Shown in pieces: positions 26,177 to 34,687 of a DNA stretch of 64,000 bases. The notes under the pieces were generated by a model that saw only the letters and a program-made list of their open reading frames with translations, made no database searches and was not told where the DNA came from. The position numbers and the translations under genes were made by a program. The first letter of the stretch is position 1. Each line of letters begins with the position of its first letter. Source of the stretch: Leifsonia sp. Root112D2 (GTDB taxonomy: Bacteria > Actinomycetota > Actinomycetes > Actinomycetales > Microbacteriaceae); NCBI RefSeq assembly GCF_001424905.1, contig NZ_LMCU01000001.1, positions 611,150 through 675,149 of the forward strand, given 5' to 3'.

Positions 26177-26835
26177 GCGCCCCGCTGCGCGTCGCCCTCG
26201 TGGACGACCAGATGATGGTGCGTGACGGCTTCGCGCGCATCGTGCGGGCACAACCCGACATGGAGCTCGTTGGTGTGGGCTCGAACGGCCACGACGCCAT
26301 TGAGCTCGCCCAACGGTTGGAGCCGGAGGTCATGGTCATGGACATCCGCATGCCGTTATTAGACGGGATTTCGGCGACTCGTGAGATTGTTACCGCGGCT
26401 GCGCGACCACCGAAAATACTTGTCGTCACGACCTTCAACCTCGACGAGTACGTGTTCGATGCCCTCCGCGCCGGTGCAAGCGGGTTTCTCCTGAAGGACT
26501 CGGCGCCCCAGCAGCTGCTCGATGCGATTCGCACTATCGCGCGTGGCGAGGCGCTGGTTGACCCGACGGTAACACGGGCGCTGATCGGGGCATTCGCCGG
26601 CCGGATTCGGCCGCCGGTCGATGCCGCCGCCTCCGCCGATCTACTCACTCCCCGAGAGACCGACGTGCTGCGCCTCCTCGCGAGAGGAATGTCGAATACC
26701 GAGATTGCGGCGGAGCTCGTCGTGACCCGCGAGACGGTAAAAACCTACGTGTCGAGGATTCTCCTCAAGCTTCAGGTGAGGGACCGGGTTCAGGCGGTCG
26801 TCTACGCATTCCGTACCGGAATCGCGAACGACTGA
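26173..26835 (+). CDS. NarL/LuxR-family response regulator
   Basis: 220 residues. Receiver domain with acidic pair DD (11-12), phospho-acceptor Asp57 in MVMDIRMP, Thr and Lys in VVTTFNLDEY and FLLKDSAP; C-terminal LuxR-type HTH LTPRETDVLRLLARGMSNTEIAAEL. Partner of the kinase encoded immediately upstream. The next gene (CPBP protease, 91 bp downstream on the same strand) is a plausible target. Confidence 0.92.
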   Translation: MSAPLRVALVDDQMMVRDGFARIVRAQPDMELVGVGSNGHDAIELAQRLEPEVMVMDIRMPLLDGISATREIVTAAARPPKILVVTTFNLDEYVFDALRAGASGFLLKDSAPQQLLDAIRTIARGEALVDPTVTRALIGAFAGRIRPPVDAAASADLLTPRETDVLRLLARGMSNTEIAAELVVTRETVKTYVSRILLKLQVRDRVQAVVYAFRTGIAND

Positions 26836-26926
26836 GAACTGTCACCCTTTGGGGGACCCGCGCCGGTCGCGTGTTTTCTAACGTCGGTAGTGCGGCAATC
26901 GCCGCAGCCACGAAGGAGAATTCGCC

Positions 26927-27817
26927 ATGAATGCACAACGCAACGCTCAACTGCTTGCCGATCGGAGGCCAACTTCTCCACACGGTGTGAAACGAGGATG
27001 GGCAGCCCGAATCTTCCAATTCCCGCTGACCTGGATGGTCATCGGGGTCGTCTTCGTGTTCCTGACTGACGCCATCCTCGTCGGCATCGGATCCGAGATG
27101 GACACAACCGGCGTGGTCGTCACCGCGCTGATCGGGGGTGCAGCAGGGCTGGTGTTTTACACGCTCGTGATGAAGTTCGTCGCGCGCAGGCAGACGCCCG
27201 AGCTGGCCGTGCGCGGCATCGCACGCGAAACGCTGCTCGGGATGGCCATCGGCACAGGATTCATGGCCGTCTCCTACCTCATCGTCATCGCCACCGGCGC
27301 CTACCAGGTCACCTGGGCGCCCCAGAACGTATTCACCACAGTGGCTGTCGCGATAGCAGTGAACGCCGGTGCAGCCGTCGTCGAGGAACTGACCTTTCGC
27401 GGCCTGATCTTCCAAGCTGTCGAGCCGCTCGGCGGGCGCTGGCTCGCCCTCGCAGTTACCGCGGTGGCTTTCGGTGGGGTGCACCTTCTCAACCCCGGCG
27501 CAACCCTCTGGAGCGCGCTCGCCATCGCTATCGAGGCGGGGGTTCTGCTGGGGGCCGCATTCCTCTGGCGCCGCAACCTCTGGTTCGTCATTGGTCTGCA
27601 CTTCGCCTGGAACGTCGTCGAGGGCCTATTCGGCATTCCCGTCTCAGGTCACCGCGACCCCGGCCTGTTCGTCACCACGCCCCACGGTGCCGGGATACTC
27701 ACAGGCGGAACCTTCGGAATAGAGGCATCGGTCGTACCAGTTCTCGTCAGCCTCCTCATTGCCGTGCCGATGCTCATCGCCAGCGAGAGACGCCGCCGCG
27801 CCGCCATATTGGCGTGA
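26927..27817 (+). CDS. CPBP family intramembrane glutamic endopeptidase
   Basis: 296 residues with about eight hydrophobic segments. Motif 1 VVEELTFRG (catalytic Glu pair near residue 153), motif 2 AFGGVHLLNP, motif 3 GLHFAWNVVEG: the three conserved motifs of Abi/CPBP (Rce1-like) proteases. Such enzymes mature peptides or take part in stress and bacteriocin self-immunity. GAAGGAGA lies 11 bp before the ATG. Follows the two-component system and is likely under its control. Confidence 0.85.
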   Translation: MNAQRNAQLLADRRPTSPHGVKRGWAARIFQFPLTWMVIGVVFVFLTDAILVGIGSEMDTTGVVVTALIGGAAGLVFYTLVMKFVARRQTPELAVRGIARETLLGMAIGTGFMAVSYLIVIATGAYQVTWAPQNVFTTVAVAIAVNAGAAVVEELTFRGLIFQAVEPLGGRWLALAVTAVAFGGVHLLNPGATLWSALAIAIEAGVLLGAAFLWRRNLWFVIGLHFAWNVVEGLFGIPVSGHRDPGLFVTTPHGAGILTGGTFGIEASVVPVLVSLLIAVPMLIASERRRRAAILA

Positions 27818-28010
27818 CCGATGCCGGCGCCTTCTGCGGAGCGAGCGGTCGGTGTCTGGGCGGCGGCCAGAGACATCCGCTTGACGACAGACCGGAGATT
27901 GCACGATACAGAGGACGAATCTGCGCAAATTGCCGGTCTATCATCAAGAGTCCGGTTTATCGTGCAGCGCCCTCACGCATGCATCCACCAGTCTTTGTGC
28001 GGTTCTGAGA

Positions 28011-28058
28011 AAAAGAACCCCCGGACTAGCGCGACTTCCGCGTAATTCCGGGGGGTTC
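28011..28058 (-). terminator. intrinsic terminator downstream of tRNA-Arg
   Basis: Inverted repeat GAACCCCCGGA (28015-28025) and TCC(G)6TTC (28047-28058), followed on the minus strand by TTCTTTTTCTC. Position 18 bp beyond the tRNA 3' end and orientation fit termination of the tRNA transcript. Confidence 0.75.
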
Positions 28059-28075
28059 CAGAGCCTTAACAAAAG

Positions 28076-28148
28076 TGCGCCCGAAGGGATTCGAACCCCC
28101 AACCTTCTGATCCGTAGTCAGATGCTCTATCCGTTGAGCTACGGGCGC
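28076..28148 (-). tRNA. tRNA-Arg(ACG)
   Basis: 73-nt cloverleaf on the minus strand: acceptor stem GCGCCCG/CGGGCGC, D arm TAGCTCAACGGATAGAGCA, anticodon arm TCTGA-CTACGGA-TCAGA with anticodon ACG, T arm GGGGG-TTCGAAT-CCCTT(C), discriminator A. CCA is not encoded. Followed by a terminator hairpin. Confidence 0.95.
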
Positions 28149-28272
28149 AGGTGGTGTGTCGGGCAAGGCCCGGAACACCGTGACCGCGGCGGTAAACCGC
28201 GCGCAAGCCACAGTAGAGACTACAGGAGCCACCCGCGACGCGCCAATCGTCACCGAGGACGATAATGGAGGC

Positions 28273-28443
28273 ATGAAAGTCATCATGTTCCTGATCTGCT
28301 TCGCGATCTTCCTGCTCGGCTTCTACCTCATGAGCATCGCTGACGTGGTCACCGGCGGCGAAGCCATCACGTTCATCGGCGGCATTCTCGCCGTGGCACT
28401 CTCCATCGCGATTCCCGTGCACATCCTGCCCAAATTCGACTGA
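28273..28443 (+). CDS. small two-segment membrane protein
   Basis: 56 residues: two hydrophobic segments (about 4-22 and 32-50) with a short VVTGGEA turn. ATG 28273 follows TGGAGGC. No family recognised; small actinobacterial membrane proteins of this type are common and mostly uncharacterised. Confidence 0.6.
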   Translation: MKVIMFLICFAIFLLGFYLMSIADVVTGGEAITFIGGILAVALSIAIPVHILPKFD

Positions 28444-28473
28444 TTCAGGCGCACGTTCAGTTCGCGGCCCGGG

Positions 28474-29169
28474 TCACTCACCGATGATGGCGAGACCGCG
28501 ACCGCGCAGTGGGCGATGATCCGCGGCGAGCGAGGCCAGCAGCCGTTCGTTCGTGCCATGCACGTGCTCGACCAACAGCCGGGAGGCGGTGTCGGCGTCG
28601 CGGGCAACGACCGCATCGACTATCGCGCGGTGTTCCCGCCAGGCCGTCTCCCGCGCCTCGGGCGTGCGAATCTCCAGCCACCGCGTGCGCGCGAGACGCA
28701 CCATGGAGGCGCGCACGGCATCCGTCATGAACTCGTTGGCCGAGAGCCGCGCGAGTTCCACGTGAAAGTCGGTACCCGCCCGCAGCCCGGCCTCACCGTC
28801 TGAGCCCGCATCGCCGGCCACCGCCGCGGGCCTGGCCGCCTCCAGAAGTTCCATCACCGCAGCAATATCGGCGTCGGATGCCCGCTGCACGGTGAACCGC
28901 ACCGCCGCCGCCTCCACCGCCTCCCGCAGCTCTGCGAGCGCCCGGATCTCGCCGAGGTCGATGGGCGCCACTCTCCAACCGCGACCGACACGCTGCACGA
29001 GCCCCTCGGTCTCGAGGCGCATGAGAGCGGCGCGGGCGGGGGTGCGGGATGCCCCGAAACTGGCCTCAAGGCCGCGCTCGGTGAGGCGCTCCCCCGGCGC
29101 GAGGTCGAGCGCGAGAATAGCCGCGCGCATCCGGTCGTAGATCTGCAGGGTCTGAGCTGCCTCGGCCAC
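28474..29169 (-). CDS. GntR family transcriptional regulator (FCD/FadR-type)
   Basis: 231 residues from GTG 29169 with GGGAG close upstream; the frame continues upstream but without GntR-like sequence. Winged helix: LTERGLEASFGASRTPARAALMRLETEGLVQRV; C-terminal all-helical FCD domain with ELREAVEAAAVRF, metal-type residues in HVELARLSANEF and WREHRAIVDAVVARD. Divergent from the MFS transporter, with two GGTATACC palindromes between. FCD regulators usually sense carboxylic acids, matching an organic-acid transporter. Confidence 0.88.
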   Translation of the reverse strand: MAEAAQTLQIYDRMRAAILALDLAPGERLTERGLEASFGASRTPARAALMRLETEGLVQRVGRGWRVAPIDLGEIRALAELREAVEAAAVRFTVQRASDADIAAVMELLEAARPAAVAGDAGSDGEAGLRAGTDFHVELARLSANEFMTDAVRASMVRLARTRWLEIRTPEARETAWREHRAIVDAVVARDADTASRLLVEHVHGTNERLLASLAADHRPLRGRGLAIIGE

Positions 29170-29197
29170 GGTACTCCCGAATTTCACGTCACTTTTT

Positions 29198-29221
29198 TTG
29201 GTATACCAACCCGGTATACCG
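29198..29221. promoter_or_regulatory. two GntR-type operators with GGTATACC cores
   Basis: TTGGTATACCAA (29198-29209, perfect 12-bp palindrome) and CGGTATACCG (29212-29221, perfect 10-bp palindrome), centres 13 bp apart. They lie between the divergent GntR and MFS genes and match the GTATAC-type cores bound by FCD regulators. Confidence 0.75.
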
Positions 29222-29250
29222 TAGCCTAGCAAAGTTCAGTGAGGAGTTCC

Positions 29251-30471
29251 ATGACCGCGCCAGTCAGTACCAAGCGCCGCCCAACGATGGCCCACCCGGG
29301 CCGCGCCTGGACGGCGCTCGGTCTGGGCGTCGCGGCGCAGACATCCGGCACCGTGTTCGTCAGCGCCCCCGCATTCCTCATTCCACTGCTGCACACCGAG
29401 CGCGGCATGTCGCTGGCGCAGGCCGGCCTGCTGGCGGCCGCGCCCACCCTCGGCATGGTGATCACCCTCATCGCCTGGGGTGCGCTCGTGGACTGCATCG
29501 GCGAAAAGTGGGTGATCGCCGGCGGGCTCGCCCTCACCGCACTCGCGGCCGCCGCAGCCATCGCCGCCCAGGGCTATGTCGCACTTGGGCTCTTCCTGCT
29601 GCTCGGCGGCATGACCTCGGCGAGCACGAATGCGGCCAGCGGTCGCGTGGTGGTGGGCTGGTTTCCGAAAGATCGACGCGGGCTGGCCATGGGCATCCGC
29701 CAAATGTGCCAGCCGCTGGGCGTGACCATCGCGGCGGTCACCATTCCGACTATCGCATCGGCGTCGGGTGTCGGCGCGGCCATGCTGGTGCCGCTCGTAA
29801 TGACCGCGGTCTTCGCGGTGGCCAGCGCCGTCGGCATCAAGGACCCGCCGAGAGCACCCCGACCGACGGATGCTGCCGCCACGGCATCCGCAAACCCCTA
29901 CCGTTCCAGCGGGTTCCTGTGGCGCATTCATGCCGTGTCGATTCTGCTCGTGGTGCCGCAGTTCACGCTCTCGACGTTCGGCCTGGTGTGGCTCGTGGCC
30001 GAGCTGCACTGGCCGCCGCTCGCCGCCGGAGTGCTCGTGGGCATTGCGCAGTTCGTGGGAGCGGTGGGGCGCCTGTTCGTCGGCGTGCTCAGCGACCGGG
30101 TCGGCAGTCGGGTGCGACCGCTGCGGTGGGTGGCGATGGCCGCGTGTGCCGCGATGCTACTTCTCGCCGCGTTCGACGTAAGTTTCTGGGGCGCGGCCGC
30201 CGTCATGTTCGTGATAGCCACCACCATCGTCGTGGCCGATAACGGGCTGGCCTTTACCTCGGTGGCCGAGGTGGCCGGCTCGGCGTGGGCCGGTCGCGCG
30301 CTGGGGGCGCAGAACACCGGGCAGTTTCTCGCGGCATCCGTGGTGGGCCCCGCCGTGGGCGCCCTCATCGGACTGGTGGGGTACCCGTTCGCCTTCGTCA
30401 TCGTCGCGCTGTGCCCCGCGGTCGCGGTGCCGCTCATCCCTGGCGCCCACGCCGAGCACGACCGGCTGTAG
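29251..30471 (+). CDS. major facilitator superfamily transporter
   Basis: About 406 residues from ATG 29251 (GAGGAG 6 bp upstream). Twelve predicted membrane segments in two halves, with the MFS loop motif in the first half replaced by GALVDCIGEKW and a better copy in the second half, GVLSDRVGSRVRPLR. TSASTNAASGRVVVGWFPKDRRG is typical of the organic-acid/cyanate branch (CynX/OFA-like). Exports or imports a small organic anion, under the divergent FCD regulator. Direction not inferable. Confidence 0.82.
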   Translation: MTAPVSTKRRPTMAHPGRAWTALGLGVAAQTSGTVFVSAPAFLIPLLHTERGMSLAQAGLLAAAPTLGMVITLIAWGALVDCIGEKWVIAGGLALTALAAAAAIAAQGYVALGLFLLLGGMTSASTNAASGRVVVGWFPKDRRGLAMGIRQMCQPLGVTIAAVTIPTIASASGVGAAMLVPLVMTAVFAVASAVGIKDPPRAPRPTDAAATASANPYRSSGFLWRIHAVSILLVVPQFTLSTFGLVWLVAELHWPPLAAGVLVGIAQFVGAVGRLFVGVLSDRVGSRVRPLRWVAMAACAAMLLLAAFDVSFWGAAAVMFVIATTIVVADNGLAFTSVAEVAGSAWAGRALGAQNTGQFLAASVVGPAVGALIGLVGYPFAFVIVALCPAVAVPLIPGAHAEHDRL

Positions 30472-30742
30472 CCGCGCCTGGGGCGTGATTCACATGTTAT
30501 GTCCAGAAACCGTGGCGTAACGTGGCCTGCCGTGCCATGACGCACACGCGTTTCGAACCGCGCCCTCGCGCGTGATTCGACGCAACGACGGTTGCTGCCG
30601 CGCTATCCCGGCTCGCTCCCTCATCTGACGATCCAGTTCTGGTGAAGCGGATGCGACGCATGCGGTGCACCGTCGTCGATCAGCTTGCCCTGACATCCGC
30701 GCCCCTGCGATGGGTCGCGCTCTGTCTACTCCGCTGACAACC

Positions 30743-31645
30743 ATGGTTGTCGACGGCGACGGGCAAGGAAGCCTCCAGCATTGGAACCGCGTGCCCCGCT
30801 CCTCAACCCCCCGCAAGCAATCCACCCATCGTTCTCCTCTCTTCTCTTTCTCCTCCGCTCATTCCCGCGGCCACACCCGTCGAAGCCGCATTCTGAGCCG
30901 CGTGCTCGCGCTGACGGTCGCCACCGTCGCCGTCGGCACCGTGCTGCTCTCCGGACTGGCCACACCGATGATCGAGCGCGCATCGGCCGACTCGCCCTCC
31001 TCGACAACTGCCGCCGTGACGCCCACCGGCCTGAAGCCGATGGACATCGCGTACTTTCCGAAACTCGCCCGCGAAAGGGCGGATGCGCAGGCTGCCGCAA
31101 CACTCAAAGCCGCGCAGGCCCTCGTCGCCACGGCTCCCGGCAAGGTGAACACCAGCGCCGTCACCGTGAAGATCGCGTCGCTGAGCAACTACACCCTGCT
31201 CGACGTCGGCACGGTGATAGCCCTGACGAAGGACACCAACGCCGCGGTGGCGCAGACGGCGCCGGCCGTCGCATCCGCCAATCGCGCCATCGCTGAAGCT
31301 CGCGCCGCGGCCGCCGAAGCACAGCGCGCGGCCAACACCGTTGACGGGGCCCGGGCAACCGCCCGGAGCCTGGCCTCATCGCAACACGGTTGGGGCGACG
31401 GCGAGTTCCAGTGCCTCGACAGTCTCTGGCAGAAGGAATCCGGCTGGTCGTACGCGGCGAGCAACTCCGGCAGCGGAGCGGCAGGAATCCCCCAGGCGCT
31501 TCCCGGCAGCAAGATGAGCTCCGCCGGCGCCGACTGGGCCACCAATGCCACCACGCAGATTCGCTGGGGCCTCGACTACATCGCCCGCGCATACGGCACA
31601 CCGTGTGCCGCGTGGGGTCACTCGGGCTCGTTCAACTGGTACTGA
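30743..31645 (+). CDS. secreted lytic transglycosylase domain protein
   Basis: About 300 residues if started at ATG 30743; GTG 30791 is an equal candidate and neither has a strong ribosome site. A basic N-region (GHTRRSRILSRVL) leads to one hydrophobic segment (LALTVATVAVGTVLLSGL), a signal peptide or anchor. An Ala-rich, probably helical stalk (about 110-225) follows, then a SLT-like domain ECLDSLWQKESGWSYAASN (written here with sequence QCLDSLWQKESGW; Glu is the catalytic acid), SGAAGIPQALPGSKM and the C-terminal CAAWGHSGSFNWY. It cleaves peptidoglycan outside the membrane; a family common in actinobacteria. Confidence 0.8.
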   Translation: MVVDGDGQGSLQHWNRVPRSSTPRKQSTHRSPLFSFSSAHSRGHTRRSRILSRVLALTVATVAVGTVLLSGLATPMIERASADSPSSTTAAVTPTGLKPMDIAYFPKLARERADAQAAATLKAAQALVATAPGKVNTSAVTVKIASLSNYTLLDVGTVIALTKDTNAAVAQTAPAVASANRAIAEARAAAAEAQRAANTVDGARATARSLASSQHGWGDGEFQCLDSLWQKESGWSYAASNSGSGAAGIPQALPGSKMSSAGADWATNATTQIRWGLDYIARAYGTPCAAWGHSGSFNWY

Positions 31646-31669
31646 TCCGGGCTGCGTGCTGCGTCGCGA

Positions 31670-32605
31670 TCAGGGCACGCGGTAACCCGCAGCGCGGAAC
31701 AGTTCGTACCACTCGGCGCGCGTGAGTGGGATATCGGATCCCTGTGCCGCGCCGGCGACACGGTCGGGAGTGGTGGTGCCGAGAACGACCTGCATCTGCG
31801 CCGGGTGCCGAGTGATCCATGCGGTTGCAACCGCGATCGCCGGCACGTCGTAGGTGCCAGCCAGACGGTCGATGACGGCATTCAGCTCGGGGTACTCATC
31901 TGAGCCGAGGAAGGTTCCGGTGAAGAATCCGGCCTGGAACGGCGACCACGCCTGCACGGTGATCTGGTTGATTCGGCAGTAGTCGAGAATTCCGCCGCCG
32001 TCGAGCACGACGGACTGGTCGAGGCCCGCCATGTTCGCCGCCACACCATGCGCCACGATCGGGGCGTGCGTGATCGACAGCTGCAGCTGGTTGGCGACGA
32101 TCGGCTGCTTCACCGCCGTCTTGAGCAGGTCGATCTGACGGGGCGTGTGATTGGAGACGCCGAACGAGCGCACCTTGCCCGAGGCCTCAAGCTCATCAAA
32201 CGCGCGCGCTACCTCGTCGGGTTCGACCAGCGCGTCGGGGCGGTGCAGCAACAGGATGTCGATGTAGTCGGTATTGAGAGCCTTCAGCGAGCCCTCGACC
32301 GAACTCACGAGATGCTCGTACGAGTAGTCGAAGTATGGCCCGTCCGGCACGATGCCGGCCTTGGTCTGAATCGTGATCTCTGCCCGCTGCGAGGCGGTGA
32401 GCTGCATCGCCGTGGCGAAACGATCCTCGCACTGGTGCAGCCGCGCACCATAGACATCCGCATGATCGAAGAAATCGATGCCGGCATCCCGCGCAGTGCC
32501 GATGAGGGTTCGGATCTCGTCGTCGCTCTTCTCTGCAATTCGCATCAGGCCCAATACGACGTTCGGGGCGGTACGGCCTTCGGAGCCGAGGGGAACAGTC
32601 TTCAC
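31670..32605 (-). CDS. aldo/keto reductase (YcsN-like)
   Basis: 311 residues. AKR barrel: LGLMRIAEKSDDE, DFFDHADVYGA (Asp and Tyr of the tetrad), QTKAGIV (Lys), LLLHRPDALVEP (His), and GKVRSFGVSNHTPRQIDLL. C-terminal ATAWITRHPAQMQVVLGTTTPDR binds NADP. Reduces an aldehyde or ketone; substrate not known. Same strand as a second AKR 40 bp upstream, to which it is only distantly similar. Confidence 0.88.
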   Translation of the reverse strand: MKTVPLGSEGRTAPNVVLGLMRIAEKSDDEIRTLIGTARDAGIDFFDHADVYGARLHQCEDRFATAMQLTASQRAEITIQTKAGIVPDGPYFDYSYEHLVSSVEGSLKALNTDYIDILLLHRPDALVEPDEVARAFDELEASGKVRSFGVSNHTPRQIDLLKTAVKQPIVANQLQLSITHAPIVAHGVAANMAGLDQSVVLDGGGILDYCRINQITVQAWSPFQAGFFTGTFLGSDEYPELNAVIDRLAGTYDVPAIAVATAWITRHPAQMQVVLGTTTPDRVAGAAQGSDIPLTRAEWYELFRAAGYRVP

Positions 32606-32645
32606 GGTGAGTCCTTTCGAGATGACGATGAGGTGAGGGCGCTGC

Positions 32646-33509
32646 TCAGAGTGCGGCCGCGAGGATTTCGCGTTCCTCGTCGGTCAGAGTGAGTTCCGCG
32701 GCGAGCACCGAATCGCGGATGCTCGCGGGCCGCGAAGCTCCCGGGATCGGCATGACGACTGGGGCCAGCGACAGCTCCCAAGCCAGTGCGATCTGCTGCG
32801 GGCTGACGCCGCGCGCGTCGGCAACCTTCTGGAAGATTCCGTGATCCGTTCCGATGCTGCCCGCCCGCGAGATGCCACCCAGCGGCGACCACGGAAGGAA
32901 CGCAATGCCCAGCTCGGCGCAGTGCGTGAGCTCGGCCAGACTGGAGTTGAACGCAGGCGAGAACTGGTTCTGCACCGAAACGAGACGGCCACCGAGAATC
33001 TCGTTCGCCTCGTCGATCTGAGCGACGTTGGCGTTGGAGATACCTGCCATCTCGATCACTCCCTCGTCGAGAAGATCACGGATCGCGCCGACGGAATCAC
33101 CGTAGGCAACCTCGGGGTCTGGCCGATGGAACTGATACAGCCCAATCGCCTCTACCCCGAGACGCCGAGCGGATGCCTTCGCGGCCTCCTTCAGATACTC
33201 CGGTCGCCCGTTCAGCGTCCACGATCCGTCGCCGGGCCGCAGATGTCCGCCCTTGGTCGCGACCAGCACGTGCGACGTGTCGGCACCATACTCGCGCAGA
33301 GCCTGGGCGATGAGCTGCTCGTTGTGACCAACTTCGCCGGGGTCACGCTGGTACGCGTCAGCCGTGTCGATGAGGGTCACCCCGGCCTCGAGAGCGGCGT
33401 GAATCGTCGCAATCGAACGTTCAGCATCCGGTCGCCCCTCGATCGACATAGGCATGCCGCCCAGACCGATCGCCGACACCGAACGAGTACCAATGTTGCG
33501 CTGTTGCAT
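32646..33509 (-). CDS. aldo/keto reductase
   Basis: 287 residues. Tetrad positions: TLIDTADAYQRD (Asp, Tyr), ATKGGHLRP (Lys), YQFHRPDPEVAYGD (His); GVIEMAGISNANVAQIDE and the C-terminal VVMPIPGASRPASIRDS follow. NADPH-dependent carbonyl reductase, probably cotranscribed with the AKR gene downstream. Confidence 0.88.
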   Translation of the reverse strand: MQQRNIGTRSVSAIGLGGMPMSIEGRPDAERSIATIHAALEAGVTLIDTADAYQRDPGEVGHNEQLIAQALREYGADTSHVLVATKGGHLRPGDGSWTLNGRPEYLKEAAKASARRLGVEAIGLYQFHRPDPEVAYGDSVGAIRDLLDEGVIEMAGISNANVAQIDEANEILGGRLVSVQNQFSPAFNSSLAELTHCAELGIAFLPWSPLGGISRAGSIGTDHGIFQKVADARGVSPQQIALAWELSLAPVVMPIPGASRPASIRDSVLAAELTLTDEEREILAAAL

Positions 33510-33580
33510 CGCGTTTCCCCTTGCCCGTAGCTCGTCGTCCTGCAGCTTTACGATACGGAGCCACGGGCGAGAAAGTCCAA

Positions 33581-33606
33581 CTGCTGAAACTCATGCAATT
33601 CAGCAG
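33581..33606. repeat. 8+8 bp inverted repeat CTGCTGAA-N10-TTCAGCAG
   Basis: Perfect inverted repeat in the gap between the ketopantoate-reductase-like gene and the AKR pair (all leftward). It could terminate the former, although the following T run is weak, or be an operator for the latter. Confidence 0.4.
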
Positions 33607-33647
33607 CGGTAGCTATGAATGGGTGGTCGTCACGAACGGGCAGCCTC

Positions 33648-34598
33648 CTACTCTGCAGTGAAATATTTCTCTGCGGCCTCAAGGCGTGGCACCGGTACGC
33701 CGAACCGGCGCGAGTCGGCGAGGGCGTCTCGACAGATCGCACGCGGCTCTTCGGCGGTTGGATCAGACTGCGCCTCCAGGTTCGTGCGCAGGGCCTTGAT
33801 GTGGTTGATCAGCCATGACATCACCGCGGCTGTCATGCCGGCCGGCATTCGGAATGGCAGAACGGCCATGCGATGCCGATCGAGGTCAATGCCTCGCTTC
33901 TGGACGACGGGAAGCATCTCGCGCGCCACGAGCAACGCGTCGCGCAGATCTTTGGGTGCACCGATGAGGTGCGACAGCGACCCCAGCCGCACGCCCTGAG
34001 AGTGCATCCCCGCGTTGAAAGCGAAATGGATCCACAACCAACCGCGGATGTCCGATTGTTCCGAGATCGAGAATCCTGCCCCCCGGAACACACGCCGCAC
34101 CGCCTGTTCGCGAGGAGTCGGAGGCTGGCCCAGGGTACCGAATACGACGGTCGGACTGAGCCCCACGCGCAGCACGTCATCTTTTCCAAAGCCGCCCCCG
34201 GCTCCGGGGAATCCCCATGCGAGCCGATCCGCCGGGAGGGGAGCGACGGCCTCCAAAGGTTCCGCCCAGAGGTTGCCGAAGATCAGAACCGTCGCGTTGC
34301 CAATGCGCGGGGCCAGGAAGTCTGCAGCCTCGGCGAGGCGATGGTGCGACACGCTCACCACGATGAGCTCGTAGTCGTGGTCGGATGTCAGCTCCTCCCT
34401 GTAGCGAACCGGCCAGGTCCCGACGACCCGTTCGCCCCACGGACGTCGGCGCAGATCGCGCAAATCGATGTCGATCGAATCGCCGTACATCGCGGAACGG
34501 CCCGGACGCACGTAGAAATCGACCTCGTTTCCGGCACGCGAGAGCGCCCACCCGTACGCTGACGCGATCACGCCACGGCCGAACATCAGGATCTTCAT
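33648..34598 (-). CDS. ketopantoate reductase PanE/ApbA family protein
   Basis: 316 residues from ATG 34598, which has AGGTGGAG 6 bp upstream; the in-frame GTG at 34610 is less likely. KILMFGRGVIASAYGWALSRAGNEVDFYVR is the N-terminal Rossmann GxGxxG-type segment (here GRGVIAS, one Gly fewer); IVVSVSHHRL and FGNLWAEPLEAVAP follow. The C-terminal helical domain has FAFNAGMHSQGVRLG in place of the usual catalytic Lys/Asn context. May be a 2-oxo-acid or related reductase rather than a true PanE. Divergent from a TetR gene with paired operators. Confidence 0.75.
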   Translation of the reverse strand: MKILMFGRGVIASAYGWALSRAGNEVDFYVRPGRSAMYGDSIDIDLRDLRRRPWGERVVGTWPVRYREELTSDHDYELIVVSVSHHRLAEAADFLAPRIGNATVLIFGNLWAEPLEAVAPLPADRLAWGFPGAGGGFGKDDVLRVGLSPTVVFGTLGQPPTPREQAVRRVFRGAGFSISEQSDIRGWLWIHFAFNAGMHSQGVRLGSLSHLIGAPKDLRDALLVAREMLPVVQKRGIDLDRHRMAVLPFRMPAGMTAAVMSWLINHIKALRTNLEAQSDPTAEEPRAICRDALADSRRFGVPVPRLEAAEKYFTAE

Positions 34599-34627
34599 GT
34601 CAGTCTCCACCTATGATAATTTCAAAC

Positions 34628-34668
34628 GGAGACAATCTCCATTAGCGAGAATATGGAGACGATCTCCA
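34628..34668. promoter_or_regulatory. two TetR-type operators GGAGA-N3-TCTCC
   Basis: GGAGACAATCTCC (34628-34640) and TGGAGACGATCTCCA (34654-34668), centres 27 bp apart, between the divergent ketopantoate-reductase-like and TetR genes. The arms are perfect palindromes and the second lies 17-20 bp before the TetR start. Confidence 0.75.
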
Positions 34669-34687
34669 ATTGTCAAAGCGAGGAATG

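Noticed and set aside
30472..30742. c-di-AMP (ydaO-type) riboswitch upstream of the lytic transglycosylase
   Set aside because: Such riboswitches often precede wall-hydrolase genes in actinobacteria, but I could not find the conserved ydaO core segments here by eye. A covariance-model search would decide.
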